A stretch of DNA of 64,000 nucleotides from UBA11400 sp964473555 (GTDB lineage: Bacteria; Bacteroidota; Rhodothermia; Balneolales; HLUCCA01), in assembly GCA_964473555.1 (NCBI GenBank), contig CAYYPL010000009.1:1-64000 (forward strand), in the 5' to 3' direction. Position 1 is the first letter of the stretch; every line of letters begins with the position of its first letter. Positions 53,931 through 63,548 of this stretch are shown here, piece by piece. The notes below the pieces were generated by a model. That model saw only the letters and a program-made list of their open reading frames with translations, was not told the DNA's origin and searched no databases. The position numbers and the translations under genes were made by a program.

Positions 53931-55376
53931 ATGTCATACGATTACGATCTAATCATATTGGGAAGCGGTCCTGCGGGCTTTTCATGTTCCATGCAGGCCA
54001 GTAAATTCGACAAACAAGTTCTCATTATAGAAGCCAACGAAAACCATCTCGGTGGATCCTGGATAAATTCTGGAACAGTACCAAGTAAAGCGCTTCGTGA
54101 AGCCGCTTCGAGTATTCAAAAGTACACCCATCAATTTGGTGATGTTAACAACAAAAAGCCCTATTTGCTGTTTCAGATGGCTGATTTGTTGAACATCAAA
54201 GACAAAGTGGTCCAACACGAGCATAGTGAAGTAAAACGCAACCTGATAAAAAATGAGGTCAAAACAGTACGTGGATTTGGTCGCATAACCGGTCCGAATA
54301 GCGTGGAAGTAAGCGATGGGTTCGGTTCAAAAAAAGTGTACTCTGCAGGAAAAATTTTAATTTCAACTGGAAGCTCCCCCAGACCTCCAAAAAGTTTCAA
54401 AATTGACCATAAAACGATTCTTGATTCCCAGTCGATCTTATCCCTTGAACACATTCCGCGTCGACTCGTGATCGTGGGTGCAGGGGTACAGGGAATTGAA
54501 TATGCTACCATTTTCGCATCTATGGGTTCAAAAATTACCATTTTGAATCCGGATACCTCCTATTTCAATTATCTGGATCATGAAATAAAGGCAATCCTGG
54601 ACGAAAGCCTCAGACAGTTCAGAATTACGATATATCATGGTATAACGATCGATAAAGTTGGAACCAATCAACTTCGAAATTGCACCGAGATACATTTCCA
54701 TGATCAGGAAGGCGAAAAAAGGGTTATTGAAACAGAAAACGTACTTCATTTCGGCGGTAGAATCCCAAATTCATCAAACATTGGAGCTGAATCTGTTGGA
54801 GTGGAACTTGACGAGCTTGGTTATATCAAAACCGACAAAAATTATAAGACAAACGTCGATACCATTTATGCCGCTGGTGATGTCATAGGGAATCCACAGT
54901 CCGCTTCAGCTTCATTCGCACAGGGACGAACAGCGGCCTGTCATATGTTCGAGATTCCAATCGGAGAAATGTCCAGTACCGTTCCATTCAGCGTATACTC
55001 AATTCCTGAATTTTCCAGTGTGGGACTCACTGAGGAAGAAGCTGTTAAAGCCGGGCATGATGTAACCGTCGGACGTGCCTATTACGACAATCTCACAAAA
55101 GCAACAGTGTCCAATAATAGCACGGGTATGCTTAAACTGGTCTTTGAAACCGCCACCTTTAAGTTGTTAGGAGTACATGCCATCGGAGCAGCAGCCTGTG
55201 AAATCATCCATATCGGACAAGCAGTGATCGCTTTCAATGGCGACATCCGATACTTCATCAGTAATATGATGAACTACCCGACCTACTCGGAAGCCTACCG
55301 GATCGCAGCATTCAATGGCGTAAACCGGGTTTATAAGGCAGGTGTTAAATACAAGAACATTCTTGAGAATAAATAG
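53931..55376 (+). CDS. sthA: Si-specific NAD(P)+ transhydrogenase SthA
   Basis: Soluble flavoprotein that equilibrates NADPH and NADH. It has the FAD loop LIILGSGPAGFSCSMQASK, the NAD loop IVGAGVQGIEYATIFASMGSKI and the C-terminal dimerisation domain. In place of the redox cysteine pair of other disulfide reductases (CxxxxC) it has GGSWINSGTVPSKALREAA, the hallmark of SthA. The 481 residues are slightly longer than E. coli SthA. An ATG at 53931 follows a possible -7 box (tatcttta). A heptad repeat follows the stop. Confidence 0.93.
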   Translation: MSYDYDLIILGSGPAGFSCSMQASKFDKQVLIIEANENHLGGSWINSGTVPSKALREAASSIQKYTHQFGDVNNKKPYLLFQMADLLNIKDKVVQHEHSEVKRNLIKNEVKTVRGFGRITGPNSVEVSDGFGSKKVYSAGKILISTGSSPRPPKSFKIDHKTILDSQSILSLEHIPRRLVIVGAGVQGIEYATIFASMGSKITILNPDTSYFNYLDHEIKAILDESLRQFRITIYHGITIDKVGTNQLRNCTEIHFHDQEGEKRVIETENVLHFGGRIPNSSNIGAESVGVELDELGYIKTDKNYKTNVDTIYAAGDVIGNPQSASASFAQGRTAACHMFEIPIGEMSSTVPFSVYSIPEFSSVGLTEEEAVKAGHDVTVGRAYYDNLTKATVSNNSTGMLKLVFETATFKLLGVHAIGAAACEIIHIGQAVIAFNGDIRYFISNMMNYPTYSEAYRIAAFNGVNRVYKAGVKYKNILENK

Positions 55377-55380
55377 TAAG

Positions 55381-55620
55381 GTAGTAAGGTAGTGGGTAGT
55401 GGGTAGTGGAATCTACTCCCTACTACCCATTTCCAATTTCCTNNNNNNNNNNNNNNNNNNNNNNNNNNNNNNNNNNNNNNNNNNNNNNNNNNNNNNNNNN
55501 NNNNNNNNNNNNNNNNNNNNNNNNNNNNNNNNNNNNNNNNNNGGTAGTGGGTAGTGGGTAGTGGAATCTACTCCCTACTACCCATTTCCAATTTCCTACC
55601 GTTTACCGTTTACCGTTTAC
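55381..55620. repeat. Heptad repeat locus with an assembly gap
   Basis: Units gtagtgg (three times) lead into aatctac, tccctac, tacccat, ttccaat and ttcct on the left of the gap (55388-55442) and the same 55 bases recur on the right (55543-55597). They are followed by cgtttac three times and agtttac, which runs into the aspS stop codon and last codons. Arms gtagtgggtag and ctactaccc-like parts are inverted copies. Confidence 0.9.
55443..55542. other. Assembly gap of exactly 100 N
   Basis: The run of N is 100 bases, a conventional gap of unknown size. Both flanks carry the identical 55-base repeat sequence, so the real gap may be short or absent: contigs that end in the same 55-mer are typical of de Bruijn assembly with k=55. 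Confidence 0.95.
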
Positions 55621-57398
55621 AGTTTACTGATACCAGGCTTAATCATAATATGTAACTCATCGAGTTGTTTTGGATCCACCACATCGGGTGAGTTATCCAT
55701 CAGGCTTTGAGCACGTTGATTCTTGGGAAATGCTATCACATCTCGCAGACTTCTGGAACCAGTAAGCAACATCACGATACGATCCAGTCCAAATGCGATA
55801 CCCCCGTGTGGAGGTGCACCAAATCGGAACGCATCAAGCAAAAAACCGAACTTCTCTTTGGCTTCATCTTCACCAATTCCAAGTAATTCAAACATGCGTT
55901 CCTGAAGGGCGCGGTTGTGAATACGAATGGATCCTCCCCCGATTTCATTTCCATTCATTACCATATCATACGCTCGTGCACGGGCCTTGCCGGGATCAGA
56001 TTCCAGAAGATGCACATCTTCGGGCAACGGCGAAGTGAACGGATGGTGCATTGCGACCCATCTACTTGCTTCTGGATCAAATTCCAAAAGCGGGAATTGG
56101 GTAACCCATAACAACGCATTTCTGGATGTATCAATCAACTCGTACTCATGGGCAACAGCAAGGCGTAATTGGCCCAATTGATGATAAACGGTACTTTTGG
56201 ATCCAGCTAAAACTAAAAGAAGATCTCCCTCACTGGCATTCGCCTTTTCAACCATGGCACGGGTGATGTCTTCGGATACAAACTTACCAACGCTGGAATA
56301 CAATTCTTCCGCGTTATTTTTCACATAGATCAATCCATTGGCACCAAATTCGTCTTTGGCTCGGGCCGTCCAGCGATCCATAACACCTCTTCCCAAATGA
56401 CCATGGCCCGGAAGGTTGAATCCGATCACAACACCCCCATCCTGGACCGTTTTTGAAAAAACTCTGAATTCCGAAGCAGCCACCGTCTCAGAAAAGTCTA
56501 CAAATTCAAGACCAAATCGAAGATCCGGTTTGTCTGATCCGTAGGTTTCCATGGCATAGTCATAGGTCATGCGTGGAATCGGTGTTTCCAGATTATACCC
56601 GGTCGTCCCCTTTAAAATCGATTTCATCAGACCTTCTGCCATTTCATAAATGGATTCCTCGTCCACGAACGACATTTCAACATCTATCTGGGTAAACTCA
56701 GGCTGACGATCGGCACGCAAGTCTTCATCCCTGAAACACTTCACGATCTGGAAATAACGATCCATACCTGAAACCATCAGAATCTGCTTGTATGTTTGTG
56801 GACTCTGGGGAAGGGCATAAAAAGTTCCTGGATTAACCCGGCTTGGGACCAGATAGTCACGTGCACCTTCCGGGGTACTCCGCATTAAAACTGGGGTTTC
56901 GATTTCTGCAAAATCAAGAGTATCGAAATAATTTCGGGTAATTTGGGCTGTTTTAGAACGTAAAATCAGATTCCGTTGCATTTGAGGTCTGCGAAGATCC
57001 AGATATCGATACTTCATTCGCAAGTCCTCGGCGGTCTTGATATCGTCTGCAATTTCAAAAGGAGGGGTATCTGCTACATTATAGATTTCAAGTTTGTGCA
57101 CACGAACTTCTATCGTACCGGTTGACATTTTCGGATTGATATTTGCTTCATCCCGATTCTTAACCACACCCTCGATTCCTATCACGTATTCAGTTCTCAG
57201 CTTGTCTGCCAGAGCATGTGCTTCAGCATTATCCTGCGGCGAAAATACGATTTGAGTAAGTCCGTATCGGTCTCGCAAATCGATGAAAATAACTCCTCCG
57301 AGATCACGACGGGTATCAACCCATCCATTGAGAAGTACTGTTTTTCCGGCTTCGGAAGCCTTGAGTTCCCCACAGGTGTGAGTGCGTTTTAACAACAT
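55617..57398 (-). CDS. aspS: Aspartyl-tRNA synthetase
   Basis: Class II synthetase of bacterial type. The N-terminal OB-fold (VLLNGWVDTRRDLGGVIFIDLRDRYG) binds the anticodon; the catalytic core has motif 1 and 2 (FRDEDLRADRQPEFTQIDVEM, read in parts) and motif 3 APPHGGIAFGLDRIVML; the GAD insertion (ARAKDEFGANGLIY) is present. The 593 residues are normal. Whether it charges tRNA-Asn too is not determined. The last codons and stop lie within the cgtttac heptads. Confidence 0.97.
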   Translation of the reverse strand: MLLKRTHTCGELKASEAGKTVLLNGWVDTRRDLGGVIFIDLRDRYGLTQIVFSPQDNAEAHALADKLRTEYVIGIEGVVKNRDEANINPKMSTGTIEVRVHKLEIYNVADTPPFEIADDIKTAEDLRMKYRYLDLRRPQMQRNLILRSKTAQITRNYFDTLDFAEIETPVLMRSTPEGARDYLVPSRVNPGTFYALPQSPQTYKQILMVSGMDRYFQIVKCFRDEDLRADRQPEFTQIDVEMSFVDEESIYEMAEGLMKSILKGTTGYNLETPIPRMTYDYAMETYGSDKPDLRFGLEFVDFSETVAASEFRVFSKTVQDGGVVIGFNLPGHGHLGRGVMDRWTARAKDEFGANGLIYVKNNAEELYSSVGKFVSEDITRAMVEKANASEGDLLLVLAGSKSTVYHQLGQLRLAVAHEYELIDTSRNALLWVTQFPLLEFDPEASRWVAMHHPFTSPLPEDVHLLESDPGKARARAYDMVMNGNEIGGGSIRIHNRALQERMFELLGIGEDEAKEKFGFLLDAFRFGAPPHGGIAFGLDRIVMLLTGSRSLRDVIAFPKNQRAQSLMDNSPDVVDPKQLDELHIMIKPGISKL

Positions 57399-57621
57399 GT
57401 CTATGATAATTAGTCTCGATTCTACGTTACTTCAGTTTATAGTTCAGAGATCACGACTTTCTTCGTGGATTCCAGCCACGAACAGCATTGTTGAACCTGA
57501 TAACATCCCTGAAACCAAAGGATCTAAAATACGCAAAACCAAGACCAAACTCAGTAAATATTCCTGAATTTTCTTCGTCCCTTCACCCGCAAAATGATAT
57601 ATTTCAGATAATTTGCAAAAG

Positions 57622-59097
57622 ATGAACATGAAGTCGGTAACACCTGTCATGAAAAAGCTTCAACACGAAGCACTTTACATCCAATTCTTTAGGAAGAATC
57701 CGGCAAAAAAATTATTGATCCACGCCAAAAGTGGATTCATTTTTGATGCCAACGATGCGGCCGTTGCCTACTACGGATACACCTACGAAAATTTCATAAC
57801 CCTCCACATCCGTGTTTTGAATCCTTTTGAGACCGGAATCCATTCAACAAAAGCTCCTTTTTTTGATATCCCAGCGGGTCGACATCGAGTCAAGCACCGG
57901 CATGCAGACGGAAACTTCAGAGATGTTGAAGTGCATGTTTCACAAATAGATATAGAGGGTGAAGCATTTCTGTATTATGTGATTACCGATTTATCTGAGT
58001 TTGTGGCCAATGAGGACAAACTGAAATTCGGCGAACAGTTATTCTCTCAGTTTGTTATCAATACTCCCATCGCAGTAGCCATGTTTGATACCAATATGAA
58101 GTATCTTCTTGTCTCTGATCGTTGGGTTGCCGATTTCGATATCGAGAGAAACGATATCATCGGAAAAAGCCACTACGAGATCGTCCCTAATCAACCTCAA
58201 CACTGGATCGCCTCTCATCAGCGAGCTCTAAAGGGAAATACCGACAAATTCGAGCAGGATATCTACATCCATCCCACTGGAAAACTGGACTGGGTGAAGT
58301 GGGAAATCATACCCTGGTATACAATGGATAACCTTGTGGGCGGTGTGATCATTTTTAATGAAATTATTACTCAGCGAAAAAAAGCTGAGGAGATCAGTAA
58401 TCGCTTGATCGAGCAGCGTTCTCGTATGGCAGCCAAAGTTGAAACCATCGAAGAAGAACGCCGGAATATTGCCAGAGAGCTGCACGATGGCTTGGGTCAG
58501 CTACTCACGGCGGCTCATTTGAATCTTGTGCTCGTTGAACAAAATCTGGATTCCGGCTCATCTAGCGTGAAGGAGAATCTGTCCCGGGTCAAGGAACTGG
58601 TCACCACCACGATTCAGGAAGTTCGGAATATTTCTCAGAACCTTCGCCCGGCTGTTTTGGACGACTTCGGAATTGTGCCTGCCATTCGAAATCTATGTGA
58701 TGAATATAGCAGACTGGGTACTTTTCATGTTCGATTTAGTGAATATGAGCTCGAAAAACATTATTCTCCCGGAATAGAGATTGCCATTTACCGTATCTGC
58801 CAGGAATCGTTGAACAATATCGTTAAACACTCGAACGCAACTCAGGCAAGTATTGAACTGTACAACAGACATTCCCATATTTTGATCGTAATACAGGACA
58901 ATGGTAATGGATTTGACATCAAAGAAGTCGCTAAATCCAAAGCCGGAAGCGGATTGATGAATATCCAGGAACGTGCAGAACTGTTGGGTGGACGAGTTCA
59001 AATGGAATCACAACCAGAAAATGGTACCGAGATCATCATTGAAATTCCATTACACAAAACAAACGACTTCTTAACCATGCAGGATGACGATGAATAA
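57622..59097 (+). CDS. PAS-domain sensor histidine kinase (NarX/DegS-type)
   Basis: About 491 residues from the ATG at 57622 (an in-frame TTG lies 9 bp upstream). Two PAS-like domains (~20-125 and ~140-255) precede a HisKA_3 domain with the phospho-histidine in EEERRNIARELHDGLGQLL (H288), LRPAVLDDFGIVPAI, and an HATPase_c with NIVKHSNATQASIEL, DNGNGFD and GSGLMNIQERAELLGG. No membrane helix is visible, so it senses a cytoplasmic signal. It overlaps the response regulator gene (59084) by 14 bp. Confidence 0.9.
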   Translation: MNMKSVTPVMKKLQHEALYIQFFRKNPAKKLLIHAKSGFIFDANDAAVAYYGYTYENFITLHIRVLNPFETGIHSTKAPFFDIPAGRHRVKHRHADGNFRDVEVHVSQIDIEGEAFLYYVITDLSEFVANEDKLKFGEQLFSQFVINTPIAVAMFDTNMKYLLVSDRWVADFDIERNDIIGKSHYEIVPNQPQHWIASHQRALKGNTDKFEQDIYIHPTGKLDWVKWEIIPWYTMDNLVGGVIIFNEIITQRKKAEEISNRLIEQRSRMAAKVETIEEERRNIARELHDGLGQLLTAAHLNLVLVEQNLDSGSSSVKENLSRVKELVTTTIQEVRNISQNLRPAVLDDFGIVPAIRNLCDEYSRLGTFHVRFSEYELEKHYSPGIEIAIYRICQESLNNIVKHSNATQASIELYNRHSHILIVIQDNGNGFDIKEVAKSKAGSGLMNIQERAELLGGRVQMESQPENGTEIIIEIPLHKTNDFLTMQDDDE

Positions 59098-59746
59098 AAT
59101 CAGAGTAATGGTGGTAGATGACCACGATATCGTTCGTTATGGAATTTGTTCGGTGCTCAAGTCATCGCCCGACATTGAAGTGGTTGGTGAAGCTTCCAAC
59201 GGTGTGCAGGCCGTCGATCAGTTTAATAACCTCAGACCAGACGTCGTTTTACTTGATATTTCGATGCCAGAAATGAATGGGATCGAAACAACACGAACCA
59301 TTGTAAAGAACCACTCTAATGCAAGAGTCCTGATTTTGACCATGCACCTGAATGAAGAGTATCTCAATCAGGTTTTGAGCGCAGGAGCATCCGGTTATAT
59401 CCTTAAAAACACGGAAATCGGGGAATTGCTTAACGCAATACGAACCGTAGCACAGGGGAAGCAGATTTTTAGTACTCCTATTTCCACCTTGATGACAGAA
59501 AAGTATGTACGATCTGCACAATTCAATCTCGATAGCAAAGATCACGACGCCCCTGGACTTACCAAACGTGAGACCGAGATTCTACAAAAAATCGCAGATG
59601 GCAAAACGAGTCAGGAAATCGCCGAGATCCTGTTCATCAGTCCGCGTACAGTCGATACGCACAGGGCCAATCTAATTCAGAAACTTGGTGTAAAGAACTC
59701 AGCAGGCTTGGTCCGATATGCGATCGAAAATCAACTTGTCCAATGA
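59084..59746 (+). CDS. NarL/FixJ-family response regulator
   Basis: The receiver domain has acidic residues VVDDHD, D58 in VVLLDISMPEMNG and K near 108 in YILKNTEIG. The C-terminal LuxR-type helix-turn-helix is visible: GLTKRETEILQKIADGKTSQEIAEILFISPRTVDTHRANLIQKLG (in pieces). The 220 residues are normal. ATG at 59084 or 59090 may be used. It is the partner of the kinase encoded before it, with which it overlaps. Confidence 0.93.
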   Translation: MTMNKIRVMVVDDHDIVRYGICSVLKSSPDIEVVGEASNGVQAVDQFNNLRPDVVLLDISMPEMNGIETTRTIVKNHSNARVLILTMHLNEEYLNQVLSAGASGYILKNTEIGELLNAIRTVAQGKQIFSTPISTLMTEKYVRSAQFNLDSKDHDAPGLTKRETEILQKIADGKTSQEIAEILFISPRTVDTHRANLIQKLGVKNSAGLVRYAIENQLVQ

Positions 59747-59772
59747 AGAACTATGGACAGTATGCATTCAAA

Positions 59773-59805
59773 TATCCGTATAAATACGGATACGAAATAC
59801 GAAAT
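59773..59805. repeat. Small palindrome running into heptads
   Basis: A 9-bp perfect inverted repeat, tatccgtat and atacggata, with a 2-base loop is followed in 7-bp steps by tacgaaa, tacgaaa, ttcatcg. The order palindrome then heptads is the same as at the era and mraZ loci. The rest of the 347-bp gap 59747-60093 holds a terminator and no gene. Confidence 0.7.
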
Positions 59806-59884
59806 TCATCGGATTGTTGCCCCATGTCAAAAGCGGTAACATTGCACATGCAAATGGGGTAATAGCCGTCTGTAGATGATAAAC

Positions 59885-59922
59885 AGGCGTTTCCTTTCTG
59901 AACAGGGGAAGCGCCTTTTTTA
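59885..59922 (+). terminator. Intrinsic terminator after the NarL-type regulator
   Basis: Stem ggcgtttcc / ggaagcgcc (one G-U) with a ~12-base loop is followed by ttttttatt. It ends the kinase/regulator transcript. Confidence 0.88.
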
Positions 59923-60093
59923 TTCCTACCTACCGACCAATAGTCTACTACATCCATTGAAGTGACCTAACCTGCATTTGAGTTACAGGTTGTTATTCAA
60001 CATAAGTAGCGAATGGCAATTCTAGACTTGAAGAGGTATCTGTCTAAATAGTTGGACTCAAGCAAAACGTGAAGGGGAGTAGATAAGTAACAA

Positions 60094-63042
60094 CTATTTA
60101 ACTAAGCTCATTTTACCAGTAAGCCTGATGTTATTGTATTGAATTGAATAGAAATAGATACCACTAGAAAGCTGATTTGCATTAAATGGTAAATGGTGTA
60201 ACCCACTTTCTTGAATACCATCAAATAACGTATGCATCATTTTACCCAATAGGTCATAGATTTCAACTTTTACATGTCCAGTACCAGGTAGTGAATAGGA
60301 AATTATGGTCCGATTATTAAATGGATTTGGGTAATTAGCCAGCAAAGTAAACGATGTGGGATACAATTCACCTTCTATTGTAGAAGTAGAATTCAATGTA
60401 GAAACCCTGATATTGTCTAGTCTCAGTTTATCTCTACTTCCGCCATCACCTTCAAGCCTGGTTCCAGTGTAGTAATATTTCCACCTCAAGTGAATCAGAG
60501 GTAAATTGTTCAAAGAATCTGGTAATATAGTTGGACCAAAAACCTGTGTGTGCCCTGCTTGATCAGAACGGCGATATTCGACTGGATCTCCATTTTCATC
60601 CAGAACATCTGTCCATTCACTCGCTTCTGATGATTTGACCTGTAATCGAATATTATACGTTCTGAAATTGGGTATCAAGGTTGATGCTTCCCAATACACT
60701 ACGATATCTGTTTGGTCCGTAGCATCCAGACTCAAAACAGCAGCACCTAAATCTCGCCCTCGCCCGGTGTTTATAAAAGCAATACCATCTTCTCCCAAAC
60801 CCTCAATTCTGGTTCTGGATGTAGTCTTATAAGGGAATCCAATAACAGCCTGATCCGCGGCGGCATATTCCTGCTCTGGTATAAAATATAGGACATCAAC
60901 CGAATCTTCAATCCCAGGATCATTTACCGTTGACTGAGTAAAGTACATAGAAGGGGGATACGTATACTCAGGATTATCTGGAGACCAACTATCAAATAGG
61001 TAATCTTCTTTACTAAGTACATGTGGCGCAATAACATTGGGCGCGGTATTATCCTCTAAAATTTCCTCTGAAAATACAGCGATGAGTTGAAAATTTTCAT
61101 TTCCTGTTAACGTAAGTACCGGTTCATACTGATTGGTTTCATCAATTAATGTACCTTCCCACTTTAGGAACACATAACCTTCTTTAGGAACAGCCTGTAT
61201 CTGGTAGTTCAGTTGCTTGGGATAAACACCCGTATAAATCTCACTCTTCATTGGGGTAACCGGGTTTTCATAATCAAGATCCAATCCATTGATTTCAATA
61301 AATCCCATACTGTAGTCTTCTGAAGTCAGCGTGATTGAAATCATTTCGTTTGATAAATCAAAATAATCCCTCAAATGAGAATTAAGTATACCATTTCTTT
61401 TCTGCGCAAATTCATCCATCTCATTAATTAGTGTTTTCCAGTCATTGACATCTCTGAATTTTTCGCTAAATAAGTCATACGCAGCCCATCTTTGATAATG
61501 CTTGTGAATGTGAGGTTCAATCATCCTTGATATCAAGCGCAATTTCTCGATCATTCTATCCGTATCGTATGTTGTGTTCAGATGATGATAAAATCGAACG
61601 ATAAACTCGTTTTTAAACGTTTCATTCTCAAGAAGTTTACGGAAAATCAAGTTGGATCTTTCCCCAAATCGGTGCCCCCCTTCCTGCATCGCATACTTCA
61701 AAGAATTAAATTCATACTGGTTCGAAATGAATCCAAAGTCCTGGTCAGCGATGATCCAGTAAAACTTTCCATCGTGTCCAAATGGAGCATCTGGTACGTA
61801 TCCATCGGTTTGTTTACTCCAAATATCTTGGTTTACATCCGGCCAATCTGAATTACCAACAAAGATTTGTGAAATGAAATGTTCCAAAAAGGAATTAAGA
61901 TCAACTTTTGTCAGCGCTTGAGTATATAATTCATCAGAAGTAAAATCATTCTGCTTAAAAAATTCATACATAGAGTTATACCGGGTAGAATCCCCTTCTT
62001 CAGCTTCACCCAAAGCATTGATCATATCAATTTGATCGCGATCAATACCATATTTCAGCTCCAGGTAATGTTGATCGATGCGTTCTCTAAGATTGTACAA
62101 CCCCCAGTATTCTCCGTTTAAATACACAATAACCGGTTGATAAGCTTGCGACTCAGCTTTAAAATGGCGTACTAAAGATGTCAGGTAGATATCCTTAAGT
62201 TTGGTACGATCCCACTCCTGGCCTGCGTTTCTTAAAATGAGTCGTTTAAATTCCACTTTATCTGAATCCTTAAAAAACGGGTAATCCAAGGTAGACTTAC
62301 CGTAATCGTTTCTCGCATAGATTCGCAAGGATTTTTGTGGATACATTCTTGACCATCCACCGTGAATACGTATTCCTATACCTTGGTGAACGACTAGTTT
62401 CCCTTCTTCATCAAAGTACTCAAGATAAGTTGGTTTTTCCCATTCCTCTCCTCTCTGGATGTAATTTGCGGGAGTATCACCGTCTGGTTCAACATCCGGA
62501 TTTAACGCTCTCCATTCTTCGTAAATTTTACCCGTAACATAGATTCCAGTTTCATGATCGAAATATAAATCCTCGTCAAAGGTCAATGATACTACCGGGA
62601 TACCAGGTGTGTGAGATGATTCATCACGTATGAAATAGGTGAAACTTTTTTCCTGTACTATCTGTCCATCTTTGTTTTCCAGTACTGTTCTAATCACTGA
62701 GGCCATACCTACTTTAGCCCTTGGTTCGCGCCAGGGAGATCCTTCGTGAGATACCCCATCAATATAGGACAATTTAGCTTCTCTTGAATCTGGGTGTATT
62801 TCCAGTATCTCACCCTTGTATTCAATTCCCTGTTCCAAAGGTGAAGAAGAATCAATCGTGTACTTAAGAGTACAACTTCCGGATACTGAAAATGAAACTT
62901 GTACAATTGATTCGTAAAAACCGGGAGTAACAGATGGGACAATATCACATGTACTTGCCTTTGTGTAACCGACATGTACCAAAACCAGGTAAAGTATCGG
63001 CATTAAATACATTCGAATAGATTTGGATGCAGGAAAAGTCAT
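60094..63042 (-). CDS. CotH-kinase domain protein with T9SS sorting domain
   Basis: The 982 residues start with a signal peptide (~residues 10-29), then a chitobiase/beta-hexosaminidase C-terminal-like domain (SVTPGFYESIVQVSFS, TLKYTIDSSSPLEQG) and a CotH kinase domain (~150-580) with GIRIHGGWSRMYPQKSLRIY and YLNGEYWGLYNLRERID. A beta-rich region follows, and the last ~85 residues are a type A sorting domain (NYPNPFNNRTIISYSLPG, SGIYFYSIQYNNIRLTGKMSLVK in pieces) that directs secretion by the type IX system. CotH kinases phosphorylate other proteins in Bacillus spores; here the substrate is unknown. Downstream, taaatagttg and caactattta (60045-60100) are inverted copies around the stop. Confidence 0.9.
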   Translation of the reverse strand: MTFPASKSIRMYLMPILYLVLVHVGYTKASTCDIVPSVTPGFYESIVQVSFSVSGSCTLKYTIDSSSPLEQGIEYKGEILEIHPDSREAKLSYIDGVSHEGSPWREPRAKVGMASVIRTVLENKDGQIVQEKSFTYFIRDESSHTPGIPVVSLTFDEDLYFDHETGIYVTGKIYEEWRALNPDVEPDGDTPANYIQRGEEWEKPTYLEYFDEEGKLVVHQGIGIRIHGGWSRMYPQKSLRIYARNDYGKSTLDYPFFKDSDKVEFKRLILRNAGQEWDRTKLKDIYLTSLVRHFKAESQAYQPVIVYLNGEYWGLYNLRERIDQHYLELKYGIDRDQIDMINALGEAEEGDSTRYNSMYEFFKQNDFTSDELYTQALTKVDLNSFLEHFISQIFVGNSDWPDVNQDIWSKQTDGYVPDAPFGHDGKFYWIIADQDFGFISNQYEFNSLKYAMQEGGHRFGERSNLIFRKLLENETFKNEFIVRFYHHLNTTYDTDRMIEKLRLISRMIEPHIHKHYQRWAAYDLFSEKFRDVNDWKTLINEMDEFAQKRNGILNSHLRDYFDLSNEMISITLTSEDYSMGFIEINGLDLDYENPVTPMKSEIYTGVYPKQLNYQIQAVPKEGYVFLKWEGTLIDETNQYEPVLTLTGNENFQLIAVFSEEILEDNTAPNVIAPHVLSKEDYLFDSWSPDNPEYTYPPSMYFTQSTVNDPGIEDSVDVLYFIPEQEYAAADQAVIGFPYKTTSRTRIEGLGEDGIAFINTGRGRDLGAAVLSLDATDQTDIVVYWEASTLIPNFRTYNIRLQVKSSEASEWTDVLDENGDPVEYRRSDQAGHTQVFGPTILPDSLNNLPLIHLRWKYYYTGTRLEGDGGSRDKLRLDNIRVSTLNSTSTIEGELYPTSFTLLANYPNPFNNRTIISYSLPGTGHVKVEIYDLLGKMMHTLFDGIQESGLHHLPFNANQLSSGIYFYSIQYNNIRLTGKMSLVK

Positions 63043-63230
63043 AGATTAAGAAATGCTTAAGTGTGTGCTTAGAAAATGTTGACTGAATAAAATTTAAACG
63101 CTACGTATCTCTTGCTAATAGTGATCTCTCGATTCAACGAATTCGTACATGAGTAAAGGAACACCTTCATTAAACTGTATTTAAAAACTTGATCAAGATA
63201 TTCACCCTGTCGTTGAAAAATAAAAACCTC

Positions 63231-63272
63231 AAAAAAAAAGCCAAGGCATTAGTTGTAAACACCTTAGCTTTT
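63231..63272 (-). terminator. Intrinsic terminator after tRNA-Met
   Basis: On the minus strand agctaagg / ccttggct (one G-U) with a 20-base loop is followed by a run of nine T residues. It ends the tRNA transcript and separates it from the CotH gene. Confidence 0.9.
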
Positions 63273-63281
63273 AAATTCTTG

Positions 63282-63355
63282 TAGCGTGGGGGGGACTTGA
63301 ACCCCCGACCTCCGGGTTATGAATCCGACGCTCTAACCAGCTGAGCTACCACGCC
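63282..63355 (-). tRNA. tRNA-Met (CAT anticodon)
   Basis: On the minus strand a 74-base cloverleaf is visible: acceptor ggcgtgg with ccacgct (one G-U), D arm gctc/gagc, anticodon loop ttcataa with CAT, T arm cgggg/ccccc with ggttcaagtc, discriminator A. CCA is not encoded. The anticodon stem has one mismatch (A-C). It could be elongator tRNA-Met or the tRNA-Ile(CAT) whose anticodon is later modified; an initiator is unlikely because the acceptor is paired at its end. Confidence 0.9.
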
Positions 63356-63460
63356 ATACCTAAAAAGGTCAAGATTCCAAATATAAGCAGATATTAAACC
63401 GAAATAAATGCTTTAAAGAAAAAAGATATACTCAGTTCGGCAGTTGCACTCAAATTGTCG

Positions 63461-63468
63461 TATTTTTG
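63461..63468 (+). promoter_or_regulatory. Putative -7 box of the proS promoter
   Basis: TATTTTTG matches TAnnTTTG exactly and is 80 bp before the proS start. A TTG at 63444 is closer than the usual spacing, so the -33 part is unclear. Confidence 0.35.
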
Positions 63469-63548
63469 ACCCATATACATAGATCCATGTAAGGGTAGGC
63501 CAACAACCCGACCTATTTTATCATCCGAACCAAGATTTTCGTATTCCA

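Noticed and set aside
57399..57621. Small open frames between aspS and the PAS kinase on both strands (57382-57567 + and 57444-57629 -)
   Set aside because: Both are under 65 codons, overlap each other and the neighbouring genes, and neither shows a family motif. A 7-bp hairpin (ttcgtgg/ccacgaa, 57462-57482) is the only other feature seen.
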